64,000 nt of DNA from Sphingomonas limnosediminicola. GTDB taxonomy: Bacteria; Pseudomonadota; Alphaproteobacteria; Sphingomonadales; Sphingomonadaceae. The first letter of the stretch is position 1, and every line of letters begins with the position of its first letter. The stretch lies in assembly GCF_039537965.1 (NCBI RefSeq), contig NZ_BAABBM010000001.1:620001-684000 (forward strand). The letters run 5' to 3'. The translations under genes were made by a program, and so were the position numbers. Below are positions 32,330 through 40,607 of the stretch, piece by piece. The notes beneath the pieces were generated by a model. The model had not been told where the DNA came from, did not search any database, and worked only from the letters and a program-made list of their open reading frames with translations.

Positions 32330-33838
32330 TTAGCCAAGCGCTTTGACGATTTCCTCGGTCATTTTCTTGGCGTCGCCAAGCAACATCATCGTGTTGTCGC
32401 GATAGAAAAGCTCGTTGTCGATGCCGGCATAGCCGACGCCGCCCATCGACCGCTTCACGAACAGGCAGGTGCGCGCCTTTTCCACGTCCAGCACCGGCAT
32501 GCCGTAGATCGGCGAACTCTTGTCGGTCTTGGCCGCGGGGTTGGTCACGTCGTTGGCGCCGATGACGTAAGCGACGTCGGTCTGCGCGAACTCCGAGTTG
32601 ATATCCTCGAGCTCGAAGACCTCGTCGTAGGGCACATTCGCCTCCGCGAGCAGCACGTTCATATGGCCCGGCATTCGGCCGGCGACCGGGTGGATCGCAT
32701 ATTTGACCTTCACGCCCTCTTTCTTGAGCAGGTCAGCCATCTCGCGGACGGCGTGCTGCGCCTGCGCCACCGCCATGCCGTAACCGGGGACGATGATGAC
32801 CTGCTCTGCCTGCTTCATCAGGAAGGCCGCGTCTTCGGCTGAGCCTCGCTTGTAAGGTCGGTCGATTGCGGCAGCGTCGCCGCTGCTCGCCACGGCGCCG
32901 AATCCGCCCGCGATCACCGAAATGAAGCTGCGATTCATCGCGCGGCACATGATGTAGCTGAGGATTGCGCCCGAGCTGCCGACGAGCGCGCCGGTTATGA
33001 TCATCGCGCTGTTGTGAAGCGTGAAGCCCATCGCTGCCGCGGCCCAGCCCGAGTAGCTGTTCAGCATCGAGATCACGACCGGCATGTCCGCGCCGCCGAT
33101 GGGAATGATCAGCAGGAAGCCGATCGCGAAGCTGAGCCCCATGATCGTGAAGAAGACCCACGGCGACTGGTCCTGCACGAAGTAAGCGATCAGCCCGAGG
33201 ATGCCGAGCAAGGTGCCGAGATTGATGATGTGGCGTGCCGGCAGAAGAATCGGCTTGCCCGACATGTTGCCGTTGAGCTTCAGGAACGCGATCACCGAGC
33301 CAGAGAACGTGATCGCGCCGATGGCGACACCGAGTCCCATCTCGATCCGGCTGACCGGCAGAATGCTGATGATTGAGGGACTAGCGATCGGCGTGATCCG
33401 CACCGCAATCCCGAACGCCTCAGGGTTCAGATAAGCTGCTGCGCCGACAAGCACCGCCGCCATACCGACGAGACTGTGGAATGCCGCCACGAGCTGCGGC
33501 ATCGCGGTCATCTGAATTTTCCGCGCCGTAACCAGGCCGATCCCGCCGCCAATTGCGATCGCGACGAGGATTTCGACCAGAGCGCGCGCTCCAACGCCAA
33601 AGTCATCCCCTGTCGGCTGCCCATAGAGCGATCCCGTCGGCATCGGAGCGACGTAGAAGAACGCGACATAGATGGTGGTCAGGACAGCAATCGCCATGCC
33701 GATCATGCCGGTCGTGTTGCCGCGGCGACTGGTATCCGGGCTTGATAGTCCGCGAAGCGCCAGAATGAAGCAAATGCCGGCGATCAGGTACGCCAGCAGA
33801 ACCCAGGCGGGTTGTGCGTGCACTGTGGCCTCAGCCAT
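32330..33838 (-). CDS. pntB: NAD(P) transhydrogenase subunit beta
   Basis: 502 residues. N-terminal nine or so membrane helices ([70 protein letters not shown]) form the proton channel. The C-terminal NADP(H)-binding domain III has [77 protein letters not shown] and [12 protein letters not shown]. It drives hydride transfer from NADH to NADP+ using the proton gradient. Overlaps pntAB by eight bases. Confidence 0.97.
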   Translation of the reverse strand: MAEATVHAQPAWVLLAYLIAGICFILALRGLSSPDTSRRGNTTGMIGMAIAVLTTIYVAFFYVAPMPTGSLYGQPTGDDFGVGARALVEILVAIAIGGGIGLVTARKIQMTAMPQLVAAFHSLVGMAAVLVGAAAYLNPEAFGIAVRITPIASPSIISILPVSRIEMGLGVAIGAITFSGSVIAFLKLNGNMSGKPILLPARHIINLGTLLGILGLIAYFVQDQSPWVFFTIMGLSFAIGFLLIIPIGGADMPVVISMLNSYSGWAAAAMGFTLHNSAMIITGALVGSSGAILSYIMCRAMNRSFISVIAGGFGAVASSGDAAAIDRPYKRGSAEDAAFLMKQAEQVIIVPGYGMAVAQAQHAVREMADLLKKEGVKVKYAIHPVAGRMPGHMNVLLAEANVPYDEVFELEDINSEFAQTDVAYVIGANDVTNPAAKTDKSSPIYGMPVLDVEKARTCLFVKRSMGGVGYAGIDNELFYRDNTMMLLGDAKKMTEEIVKALG

Positions 33839-34121
33839 CCTTCCGCTCCCGCTTCTTGTACATCGAAAGCATTCGCTGCGTGACGGCGAACCCGCCGAAG
33901 ATGTTCACGCTGGCCAGCGCGACCGCGATCAGGCCCAGCCATTTGGACGAAGCGCTGCCTGCCGCGGCAGCAGCGATCAGCGCCCCGACGACGATGACGG
34001 ATGAGATCGCGTTCGTGACGCTCATCAATGGCGTGTGAAGGGCCGGCGTGACGGACCACACGACATAATAACCAACGAAGCAGGCGAGCACGAAAATCGA
34101 CAGGATGGAAATGAAGTCCAT
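33831..34121 (-). CDS. pntAB: NAD(P) transhydrogenase subunit alpha, membrane part
   Basis: 96 residues with three membrane helices ([60 protein letters not shown]) and the conserved basic end [16 protein letters not shown]. It is the short second alpha subunit of three-gene transhydrogenases and pairs with pntB just downstream. Its natural partner pntAA lies 5 kb away on the same strand. Confidence 0.93.
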   Translation of the reverse strand: MDFISILSIFVLACFVGYYVVWSVTPALHTPLMSVTNAISSVIVVGALIAAAAAGSASSKWLGLIAVALASVNIFGGFAVTQRMLSMYKKRERKDG

Positions 34122-34276
34122 GACGCCTCCGGCAAGTCAGGGCGGCATTAGTGGCGGGTCGGCCAAGGGCTGTCGAGTGCGGAGTGCAACTCGACCGTTA
34201 ATCATGACGCAGTTATCAAATTTATAACCTTTTCGCGCGCACACACGGGCGGCCTTTTAAAGGAAGCTCGGGTCAC

Positions 34277-36565
34277 GTGACGAAGAACGGTAAATGGGGT
34301 CTGGAAAGCAAGCAGTGGAAGCTGCTGCTCTGGACGGCGTTTGCCGGCCTCATCTTCGGTGTGATCGGTTTTGGCGATATTGCCGAAGATACAATCCGCA
34401 CCGTGCGGAACACCTTGCATTGGCACAAGGCCAGCGGACAGGTGGTGCTGGTTCGCATCGACGATGAGTCCCTGCGGAAGGTTGGCCGGTGGCCCTGGCC
34501 CCGGCGCTACCACGCCCAGCTGACAGACCAGCTCACCAAGGCGGGCGCCAATCGCATCTTTTTCGACATCAATTTTTTCGGCTCGACGACGCAGGCTGAC
34601 GACCGCGCATTCGCCGACGCGCTGCGGCGGTCCGGCCGGGTGATCCTGGCTGCACGCACGCGATCCGGCCCGAACGACGGCACGGCCCAGCAAGGCACGC
34701 CGCTGCCGATCCTCAGCAACGCTGCCCACGGTTTGGCTTCGATCAGCTGGATGTACAACTTCCGCCAGGCGGTGAAGAGCATCCCCTATGCGGCTCAGGC
34801 GGATGGCCGGACATTGCCGAGCTTCTCAGCGCTCATCGCTCACCGCGACGGTCCGGTCGACGCATCCTATGCGCCCGATTACTCGCTCGATCCCAAAACG
34901 ATCCCGAGTATTTCGTCGGCGCGAATCCTGGAAAACCAATTCGATCCAAAGCTGATCGCCGGCAAGGACATCGTCATCGGCACCTCCACCGAGGAGTTGG
35001 GTGACCAGTTTTTCGTTCCTGGCACGGGCCGCCTTGGCGGTGTGTATGTGCACATCATCGGTGCCGAAACCCTGCGCCAGGGTCGTCCCGTCAATCTCGG
35101 CTGGATGCCCCTATTCCTGGCAGCGCTGGCGATCAGCGGCGTGGCTCTATCGATGCGGAACGGCCGCTATCAAGGGGCCGTGCTTGCCCTGACGACAGGC
35201 GCCCTCGTCGTCGGTCCAGCGATACCGGAAATGTATCTTATAAGCCTGGACGTAACGCCTGCGGTCTTCGTGATGCTGACGATCATGGGCGTAATCGGCT
35301 GGCGCCGCTATCACTTGCAGGGTCTGGTCAATCCGCTTTCGAACCTGCCCAATCTCAACGCTATGCGCGCCTATCGCGAAGGCCGTGAGCAGGCATTGAT
35401 CGCCGCCCGGATCCTCAATTACGAGGAAATCGTGGCCACGCTGCCGCCGCAGAGCGAAGTTAACCTCATCGAGCAAATCGTATCGCGCCTGACCGTCGGC
35501 GCTCCGAACCGCACGCTCTATCAGGGCGACGCGGGCATCTTCGCGTGGTTTGAGGAGCCGCGCCAGCCGGTCGGCAACCATCTCGAAGCGCTATACGCCC
35601 TCTTCCGCAACCCAGCGCGCGTCGCCGAGATGCCCATCGATCTGTCGATTGCGTTCGGAGTCGAAGTCGGCAGTGGCCGCTCCGTCGCCAACCGTCTCGC
35701 CAGCGCCCTCGTCGCCGCGGACGACGCCGCCCACGACGGTCTAAAGTGGAAGTATCACGATCCCGAAACACTTCAGAATGCGTCGTGGAAGCTGTCGATG
35801 CTGAGCCAGCTCGACGAGGCAATTGACCGTGGGGAAGTATGGGTTGCCTACCAGCCAAAGCTGGAACTTTCGACGCGGCGGATCATCGGCGCCGAGGCAC
35901 TCGCCCGCTGGACGCATCCCGACAAGGGGCCCATCGCAGCGTCCGAGTTTGTCGGCGCGGCGGAACAGAACAATCGAATCGGCAAGCTCACCGACTTCGT
36001 GCTTGACCAGGCGGTGGCGGCGGCTGCGCAACTCAACCAGCGTGGAATCGATTTTGAGATTGCCGTTAATCTTTCCGCACGGTTGCTTACCGACAAGGGC
36101 TTCACGCTCAGGCTTTCTGCGCTTCTGGCTCGTCATCGGCTTGCGCCCGAGCGGTTGACGCTGGAACTGACCGAAACGGCCGCTCTGACCGGGGGCGAAG
36201 GTCTCGACATGATCATGCGGTTGCGTGACCTGGGCATCAACATTGCCATCGACGATTATGGCACCGGACTCTCGACCCTCGACTATCTGAAGAAGATCCC
36301 GGCAAACGAAATCAAGATTGACCAGAGTTTCGTCAAAGGCGTGGTCGACAACCGCAGCGACCGCCTCATGGTCCAGTCGACTATCGGTCTCGCGCACTCG
36401 CTGGGCCGCAAGGTCGTTGCCGAAGGCGTGGAACACCGCGAGATCCTCGATCTCCTCGTCGAGATGGACTGCGACATCGCCCAGGGCTTTGCCATCGGGC
36501 GGCCGATGAGCCTCGAAAGTCTCACCAAACGACTGGCGTCCGGCCGCAAGCGCGGCGCCGCCTAG
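34277..36565 (+). CDS. CHASE2 - degenerate GGDEF - EAL transmembrane protein
   Basis: 762 residues, GTG start. An N-terminal membrane helix (LLLWTAFAGLIFGVIGFGDI), then a periplasmic CHASE2 sensor (about 50-270; VVLVRIDDESLRKVGRWPWP, RIFFDINFF, KDIVIGTSTEELGDQFFVPG), three more helices (about 275-345), a GGDEF-like domain without GGDEF (YQGDAGIFAWF in its place), and an EAL domain with EAL near 540 (GAEALARW), ELTETAAL and IDDYGTGLS. The EAL residues look complete, so c-di-GMP hydrolysis is likely, with the first domain inert or regulatory. Divergent from pntAB. Confidence 0.92.
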   Translation: MTKNGKWGLESKQWKLLLWTAFAGLIFGVIGFGDIAEDTIRTVRNTLHWHKASGQVVLVRIDDESLRKVGRWPWPRRYHAQLTDQLTKAGANRIFFDINFFGSTTQADDRAFADALRRSGRVILAARTRSGPNDGTAQQGTPLPILSNAAHGLASISWMYNFRQAVKSIPYAAQADGRTLPSFSALIAHRDGPVDASYAPDYSLDPKTIPSISSARILENQFDPKLIAGKDIVIGTSTEELGDQFFVPGTGRLGGVYVHIIGAETLRQGRPVNLGWMPLFLAALAISGVALSMRNGRYQGAVLALTTGALVVGPAIPEMYLISLDVTPAVFVMLTIMGVIGWRRYHLQGLVNPLSNLPNLNAMRAYREGREQALIAARILNYEEIVATLPPQSEVNLIEQIVSRLTVGAPNRTLYQGDAGIFAWFEEPRQPVGNHLEALYALFRNPARVAEMPIDLSIAFGVEVGSGRSVANRLASALVAADDAAHDGLKWKYHDPETLQNASWKLSMLSQLDEAIDRGEVWVAYQPKLELSTRRIIGAEALARWTHPDKGPIAASEFVGAAEQNNRIGKLTDFVLDQAVAAAAQLNQRGIDFEIAVNLSARLLTDKGFTLRLSALLARHRLAPERLTLELTETAALTGGEGLDMIMRLRDLGINIAIDDYGTGLSTLDYLKKIPANEIKIDQSFVKGVVDNRSDRLMVQSTIGLAHSLGRKVVAEGVEHREILDLLVEMDCDIAQGFAIGRPMSLESLTKRLASGRKRGAA

Positions 36566-36625
36566 AAACCCTTTCTTCGCCGAACCGTGTTGCTTGCGTG
36601 ATGATCTCGCGCGCCCGCAACATGG

Positions 36626-36641
36626 TTACCCATTTACTAAC
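36626..36641 (+). promoter_or_regulatory. CtrA-box-like element upstream of tiny peptide copy 1
   Basis: TTAC-N7-CTAAC, matching the alphaproteobacterial CtrA consensus TTAA-N7-TTAAC at seven of nine fixed positions. It ends 57 bases before the copy 1 ATG. The equivalent site upstream of copy 2 matches better. Confidence 0.45.
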
Positions 36642-36697
36642 CATTTTTTTTAAGCATGATGGCCCCGTCGAATCACTTCGAGCAAAGGGGTTTCACA

Positions 36698-36778
36698 ATG
36701 AAGAAGATCGATCCGCGCCGCGGCATCTGGGACTGGCTTCTCGGTGGTGGTTGGGCCAGCGGCGGCTCGAGCGGCTGA
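36698..36778 (+). CDS. Tiny Trp/Gly-rich peptide, copy 1 (26 residues)
   Basis: ATG with AAAGGGG seven bases upstream; stop TGA. The peptide begins MKKIDPRRGIWDWLLGGGW and ends in A-S-G-G-S-S-G. Compared with copy 2 the codons differ at seven positions plus the stop. Five are silent (Asp, Arg, Leu, Gly, Gly) and two change residues (Ala/Cys and Ser/His), so both are under selection as protein. The leader carries a small hairpin (TCGAA-TCAC-TTCGA) just before the ribosome binding site. A positively charged head, an amphipathic Trp-Leu core and a Gly/Ser tail could suit a membrane-active, signalling or leader peptide. No known family. Confidence 0.75.
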   Translation: MKKIDPRRGIWDWLLGGGWASGGSSG

Positions 36779-36813
36779 CGGATGGCTCACTTCACAATGT
36801 GAAGCAAAGCAAA

Positions 36814-36846
36814 GCGCTCGCCCTTCCGGCGGGCGCTTTTGTTTTT
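36814..36846 (+). terminator. Intrinsic terminator of tiny peptide copy 1
   Basis: GCGCTCGCC and GGCGGGCGC arms (nine pairs, one T-G) around CTTCC, followed by TTTTGTTTTT. A smaller hairpin CTTCAC-AAT-GTGAAG (36790-36804) precedes it. Confidence 0.85.
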
Positions 36847-36889
36847 CCAGCGTCACTCTCCTCTTGAGACATCTTGGAGTTAATAAAGG

Positions 36890-36905
36890 TTAACTGTTTG
36901 CTAAC
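36890..36905 (+). promoter_or_regulatory. CtrA-box-like element upstream of tiny peptide copy 2
   Basis: TTAA-N7-CTAAC, eight of nine fixed positions of the CtrA consensus. It ends 66 bases before the copy 2 ATG and shares flanking bases (CTAACCAT) with the copy 1 element, so it was duplicated with the gene. Confidence 0.5.
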
Positions 36906-36970
36906 CATAACGATTAAGGTTAATGTGCCTTCAACTGCCGAATCGCAGTTAGGCAACAAGGGGTTTAGAG

Positions 36971-37051
36971 ATGAAGAAGATCGACCCGCGTCGCGGCATC
37001 TGGGACTGGCTCCTCGGTGGTGGCTGGTGCAGCGGCGGATCGCACGGCTAA
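36971..37051 (+). CDS. Tiny Trp/Gly-rich peptide, copy 2 (26 residues)
   Basis: ATG preceded by AAGGGG at 36958-36963; stop TAA. It begins MKKIDPRRGIWDWLLGGGW, identical to copy 1 for 19 residues, then C-S-G-G-S-H-G, so it has one Cys and one His that copy 1 lacks. The leader has a perfect hairpin AACTGC-CGAATC-GCAGTT immediately before the ribosome binding site. Spacing from element to hairpin to ribosome binding site to gene to terminator mirrors copy 1. The near-identical layout makes chance improbable. Confidence 0.75.
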   Translation: MKKIDPRRGIWDWLLGGGWCSGGSHG

Positions 37052-37097
37052 GCCTTGATCCGCGCGGCATTTAAACCGCGATCACAATGAATTACGA

Positions 37098-37129
37098 ACG
37101 CCCGCCATCACGGCGGGCGTTTTCGTTTT
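37098..37129 (+). terminator. Intrinsic terminator of tiny peptide copy 2
   Basis: ACGCCCGCC and GGCGGGCGT arms (nine pairs) with a five-base loop and a TTTTCGTTTT tract. Strong by eye. Confidence 0.88.
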
Positions 37130-37183
37130 GAGGTAAGCTACGCCCGCTGGCGAAGGAAGCCGTCGCTGGCTAAGCCCCGGCCG

Positions 37184-37603
37184 ATGCTACGACAGGCGAG
37201 CCACCATCTTTCGATTCGCGCGAGTCGCCCGGGTCTTCACGAATTTACACCCGACGTGGAGAAATGGCTTCGCTCAACCGGAATCGAGGAAGGTCTTCTG
37301 ACACTATTCTGCCGCCACACTTCCGCGTCGCTGGTCATTCAGGAAAACGCCGCGCCAGCGGTCCGTCGAGACCTGGAGAGCTATTTCGCCCAGCTGGCGC
37401 CGGAAGGCGATGCGTACGAGCACGACGATGAAGGCCCCGACGACATGCCCGCGCACATCCGCACGGCGCTGACGCAGACGCATCTGTCTATCCCGGTCCA
37501 AGCCGGCCGCGTTGCCCTTGGCACTTGGCAAGGCATCTTTCTGTTCGAGCATCGGGATGCGACGCCCCAGCGCCACATCGTGCTCCACCTGGTGGGCGAA
37601 TGA
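37184..37603 (+). CDS. YjbQ / UPF0047 family protein
   Basis: 139 residues. Family hallmarks are LLTLFCRHTSASLVIQENAA, DLESYFAQLAPEG, DDMPAHIRTALTQTHLSIPV and RVALGTWQGIFLFEHRD near the end. The conserved His and Cys/Glu positions form a putative metal site. Members have been reported to support a side thiamine-phosphate-forming activity, but the physiological role is unsettled. The stop overlaps the next ATG (ATGA), so the two genes are coupled. Confidence 0.88.
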   Translation: MLRQASHHLSIRASRPGLHEFTPDVEKWLRSTGIEEGLLTLFCRHTSASLVIQENAAPAVRRDLESYFAQLAPEGDAYEHDDEGPDDMPAHIRTALTQTHLSIPVQAGRVALGTWQGIFLFEHRDATPQRHIVLHLVGE

Positions 37604-38130
37604 GTCTCGAGTCCGTCCGAGCATGGCTTGCAGCGAACGCGCCCGACCTACGCCTGATAGAAGTCGAGGAAAGCACCGCGACCGTCGACACGGCGGCTAA
37701 AGCGCTCGGCGTTGAACCGGGCCGTATCGCAAAGACGCTTGCAGTGCGCGCCGGCGAGCAGCTGTTCCTGCTCGTCACACGAGGCAACGCCCGTCTCGAC
37801 AACCGCAAATGCAAGGACGAGCTTGGCGCGCGGCCGCGCATGCTTGGCCCAGACGAGACGCTGGAGCTCACCGGTCATCCGGTCGGCGGTGTCTGCCCAT
37901 TCGGACTCAAGACGCCATTGCCGGTCTATCTCGATACGTCTCTTCAGGCGTTTGAAACCGTCTATCCGGCCGGCGGCTCGCTCAACACTTCAGTCGAAGT
38001 CACTACCGATCGTTTGTTCGAGCTCGTCGCGGAGCGCTGGGTAGATCTATGCCGCCTGCCCGAGGAAACGGCCGGGACTCAGGTCTCTCGCCACCAAGTC
38101 CTTCATCGGCCAGACGGTATGGAGAATTAG
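37600..38130 (+). CDS. YbaK/EbsC-type aminoacyl-tRNA deacylase
   Basis: 176 residues from the ATG at 37600. The fold is recognised from VEESTATVDTAAKALGVEPG, RIAKTLAVRAGEQLFLLVTR, DNRKCKDELGARPRMLGPDE, THPVGGVCPFGL-like ELTGHPVGGVCPFGLKTPLP and the end SVEVTTDRLFELV. Such proteins hydrolyse mischarged tRNAs, typically Cys-tRNA-Pro or related. The last 28 codons overlap the convergent FAD-oxidoreductase gene and look like an extension past the normal end of the domain. Confidence 0.85.
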   Translation: MSLESVRAWLAANAPDLRLIEVEESTATVDTAAKALGVEPGRIAKTLAVRAGEQLFLLVTRGNARLDNRKCKDELGARPRMLGPDETLELTGHPVGGVCPFGLKTPLPVYLDTSLQAFETVYPAGGSLNTSVEVTTDRLFELVAERWVDLCRLPEETAGTQVSRHQVLHRPDGMEN

Positions 38131-39171
38131 CGAAGCAGCGATTCGTGCCATCGCCGGTGACGTCTGCAAACCAAACCCGCCCTGCCCGGCAAGCCAGAAG
38201 AACCCATCGGAGTCGGGCGCGAAACCTACGGCAGGATTGCGGTCGGGCGTGAACGTACGCAGGCCGGCCCAGCGGCTATGGATCCGATCAACCTTGATCG
38301 TCGTCCGCTCTTCGACCCGATATGCCGCGAGCGCGACCTCCAGTTCTTCAGCCTGAGCGTCGCATGCTTCTGTCGGAACCTCATCCATCGGTGAAGCGAA
38401 CAGCCGGCCGCTTTCAGACGCAAAATAGAGCTGGTCGCCAACGGTCTTGGCAAACGGCAGGTCTTCGAGGTTCGTGCCGGGCGGAGCATCGAAGGTGATG
38501 ATCGTGCGCCGCAACGGCTGAAGCCCGATCGGAGCCGCTCCTGCCATGCTGGCGACTTTATCAGCCCAGGCTCCGGCGGCGTTGACAAGGATCGGCGCAG
38601 AGTAGCTCGCGCCGCCCTCGACGGTTACCGTCCAGACGCCACACCGGCGTTCGACGCTCGCTACTCGTGCAGCCGTTACGAGTTCGTCTCCCGCATGCCG
38701 CAGCATGCGCAGATACCCCTGCAGAAGTGCGTGTGGGTCCAGCCGAATGCCATCGCGATCTGCAATCCCATGCACCGCGTCATCCCGCAGTAATGGGCAA
38801 AGTTCGTGAACACCCCGCGCGTCCAGACGCTCAAGGTCGGCGAACGCGATAATGTCGCACTCGAGTGCATCGAGCGCCTCCCGCTCGTCCTCTCGCGCGT
38901 GAACCAGCACCGGCATCCGCCGCCCAAGGGGGATCTCGCTGAACCCGTCGGGCGGGCTCTCGAAGAAGGCCCGGCTCGCCAACGTCAGTGCCCGCACCAG
39001 CCTGTCGCCGAGCGCGTAATGGACCATCGTCGCGCTTCGGCCCGACGAGTGGAAGCCGATCTGCTCTTCGGCCTCCAGCACCATTACACTGGCGTCGCGC
39101 GACAATTCGGCCGCGGCGGACAGCCCCGCGATGCCACCACCAATGACGATAATGTCGCTAGTGTGCGGCAC
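38047..39171 (-). CDS. FAD-dependent oxidoreductase (DadA/glycine-oxidase type)
   Basis: 374 residues. Rossmann FAD-binding start IIVIGGGIAGLSAAAELSRD, then VLEAEEQIGFHSSGRSATMV with the residues that contact flavin, ILVNAAGAWADKVASMAGAA and RIHSRWAGLRTFTPDRNPAV in the second half, closing with WLAGQGGFGLQTSPAMARIA. The family oxidises D-amino acids, sarcosine or similar amines. It starts two bases after the pntAA stop, so it is probably translated from the pntAA transcript. Its 3' end overlaps the YbaK-type gene tail to tail by 84 bases. Confidence 0.9.
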   Translation of the reverse strand: MPHTSDIIVIGGGIAGLSAAAELSRDASVMVLEAEEQIGFHSSGRSATMVHYALGDRLVRALTLASRAFFESPPDGFSEIPLGRRMPVLVHAREDEREALDALECDIIAFADLERLDARGVHELCPLLRDDAVHGIADRDGIRLDPHALLQGYLRMLRHAGDELVTAARVASVERRCGVWTVTVEGGASYSAPILVNAAGAWADKVASMAGAAPIGLQPLRRTIITFDAPPGTNLEDLPFAKTVGDQLYFASESGRLFASPMDEVPTEACDAQAEELEVALAAYRVEERTTIKVDRIHSRWAGLRTFTPDRNPAVGFAPDSDGFFWLAGQGGFGLQTSPAMARIAASLILHTVWPMKDLVARDLSPGRFLGQAA

Positions 39172-39173
39172 GC

Positions 39174-40301
39174 TCAGGCCGCGGTCAGGCGCTCATGCAC
39201 GACCTTGCCGCCTTGCGTGAGACGGATACCTTTGACGATCTCATCATCGTCTGGAAGCACCGGTCGCCCCTGATCCTTGTCCCAGAAGACGCTGAGGAAA
39301 TTGTACAGGTTGCGCGCGAACAGCGCCGAAGCATCGGCCGGCAGGCTCTTCGCCAAATTGGTCGCACCAATGATCGTCACCCCGTGCTTCACGACCTTCT
39401 CGCCCGCGATCGTGCCTTCGACATTGCCGCCGGCGTCTGCTGCCATATCGACGATCACGCTACCCGGCCGCATCGACACGATCTGCGCATCGCTGATCAG
39501 GCGTGGCGCCGGCTTGCCCGGGATCAGCGCCGTCGTGATAACCATGTCCTGCTTGGCGATGTGGCCGGAAATCAACTCCGCCTGCGCCTCTTGGTATTCG
39601 GGCGACATTTCCGTCGCATAGCCACCGGCGCCCTCACCTTCGATTCCGGCGACATTTTCAACGAAGATCGGCTTGGCGCCGAGCGACTGGATCTGCTCCT
39701 TGGTCGCCGAGCGCACGTCGGTCGCGCTCACCTGCGCACCAAGGCGACGGGCCGTCGCAATCGCCTGCAAGCCCGCGACGCCGACGCCCATTACGAACAC
39801 CTTTGCGGGACTGATCGTGCCCGCGGCCGTCATCATCATCGGGAAGGCACGGCCGTAAGTGCCGGCAGCGTCGATCACTGCCTTGTATCCAGCTAGGTTC
39901 GATTGCGACGACAGCACGTCCATCGATTGCGCACGCGTGATGCGCGGCATCCACTCCATTGCCAGTGCTTCAAGGCCAGCCGCGGCATAGGCCTTAACGG
40001 CATCGCCGCGACGCGTGGGGTCCAGCGCGGCGACGAGCAATGCACCCTTCGCGGCACCGTTCAGCGACTGTGGGTCCGGCCCAGAAACCGCCAGAATGAT
40101 CCCGGCATCCTTGAGTACGTCGTCGCGCGTGCCGAGCTTGGCACCCGCGGCTTCGAAATCGGCGTCGGTCACCGACGCGTTGGCGCCGGCCCCGCGTTCG
40201 ATCGCGACCTCGGCGCCGAGCGCGATGAATTTCTTCACCGTCTCCGGAATGGCGGCGCAGCGGGTTTCCCCGGCCGCCTCCTTCAGCACCGCGATCTTCA
40301 A
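39174..40301 (-). CDS. pntAA: NAD(P) transhydrogenase subunit alpha, NAD-binding part
   Basis: 375 residues, apparently a TTG start (MKIAVLKEAAGETRCAAIPE). Alanine-dehydrogenase/transhydrogenase fold: VAIERGAGANASVTDADFEA, VLDAGIILAVS-like segment, MDVLSSQSNLAGYKAVIDAA, and the NAD motif VFVMGVGVAGLQAIATARRL. The mobile-loop region has GYATEMSPEYQEAQAELISG. It lacks the membrane helices, which are on the separate pntAB gene 5 kb away. It lies four bases after the oxidase subunit IV gene. Confidence 0.95.
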   Translation of the reverse strand: MKIAVLKEAAGETRCAAIPETVKKFIALGAEVAIERGAGANASVTDADFEAAGAKLGTRDDVLKDAGIILAVSGPDPQSLNGAAKGALLVAALDPTRRGDAVKAYAAAGLEALAMEWMPRITRAQSMDVLSSQSNLAGYKAVIDAAGTYGRAFPMMMTAAGTISPAKVFVMGVGVAGLQAIATARRLGAQVSATDVRSATKEQIQSLGAKPIFVENVAGIEGEGAGGYATEMSPEYQEAQAELISGHIAKQDMVITTALIPGKPAPRLISDAQIVSMRPGSVIVDMAADAGGNVEGTIAGEKVVKHGVTIIGATNLAKSLPADASALFARNLYNFLSVFWDKDQGRPVLPDDDEIVKGIRLTQGGKVVHERLTAA

Positions 40302-40305
40302 CAGC

Positions 40306-40467
40306 TTACCAGTAAGACTTGATTACGATCACGGCGATGAAGGCGAGGATCAGGCAAATTATCGCGCCCCACTTCATCATCGCGGTGAACCGCTCATAGT
40401 CGGCGACGTGCGTCGCGGCTTCCTGTGAGGGAGGGTTCGCCAGAAGCGGCTCCTCGTCATGCGCCAT
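40306..40467 (-). CDS. aa3-type cytochrome c oxidase subunit IV
   Basis: 53 residues read directly: MAHDEEPLLANPPSQEATTH-like start (exactly MAHDEEPLLANPPSQEAATH), then VADYERFTAMMKWGAIICLI and LAFIAVIVIKSYW. The Y-x-x-F-x-x-M-x-K-W entry and the single C-terminal helix are the signature of the short alphaproteobacterial subunit IV. GAAGGGG lies eight bases upstream of the ATG. In this group the gene is usually found directly upstream of pntAA, as here, rather than with the other oxidase genes. Confidence 0.9.
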   Translation of the reverse strand: MAHDEEPLLANPPSQEAATHVADYERFTAMMKWGAIICLILAFIAVIVIKSYW

Positions 40468-40607
40468 AATTATCCCCTTCTTCGTTGCTTGTTGGGGGCG
40501 TCCATAACAACGCCTTTCGTTCCGCCCAACCCCTGAACCTCATACATCAAGCTCTTAAGGCTGCCTTTACCCTTCTGCCGTTAGGCTGCGCGCGTGAAGG
40601 GTAAGTG

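Noticed and set aside
36698-37051. Twin tiny peptides considered as lasso or RiPP precursors
   Set aside because: No cyclase, protease or transporter of RiPP type is nearby, and there is no Asp/Glu at the ring-closing position after a plausible leader cut.
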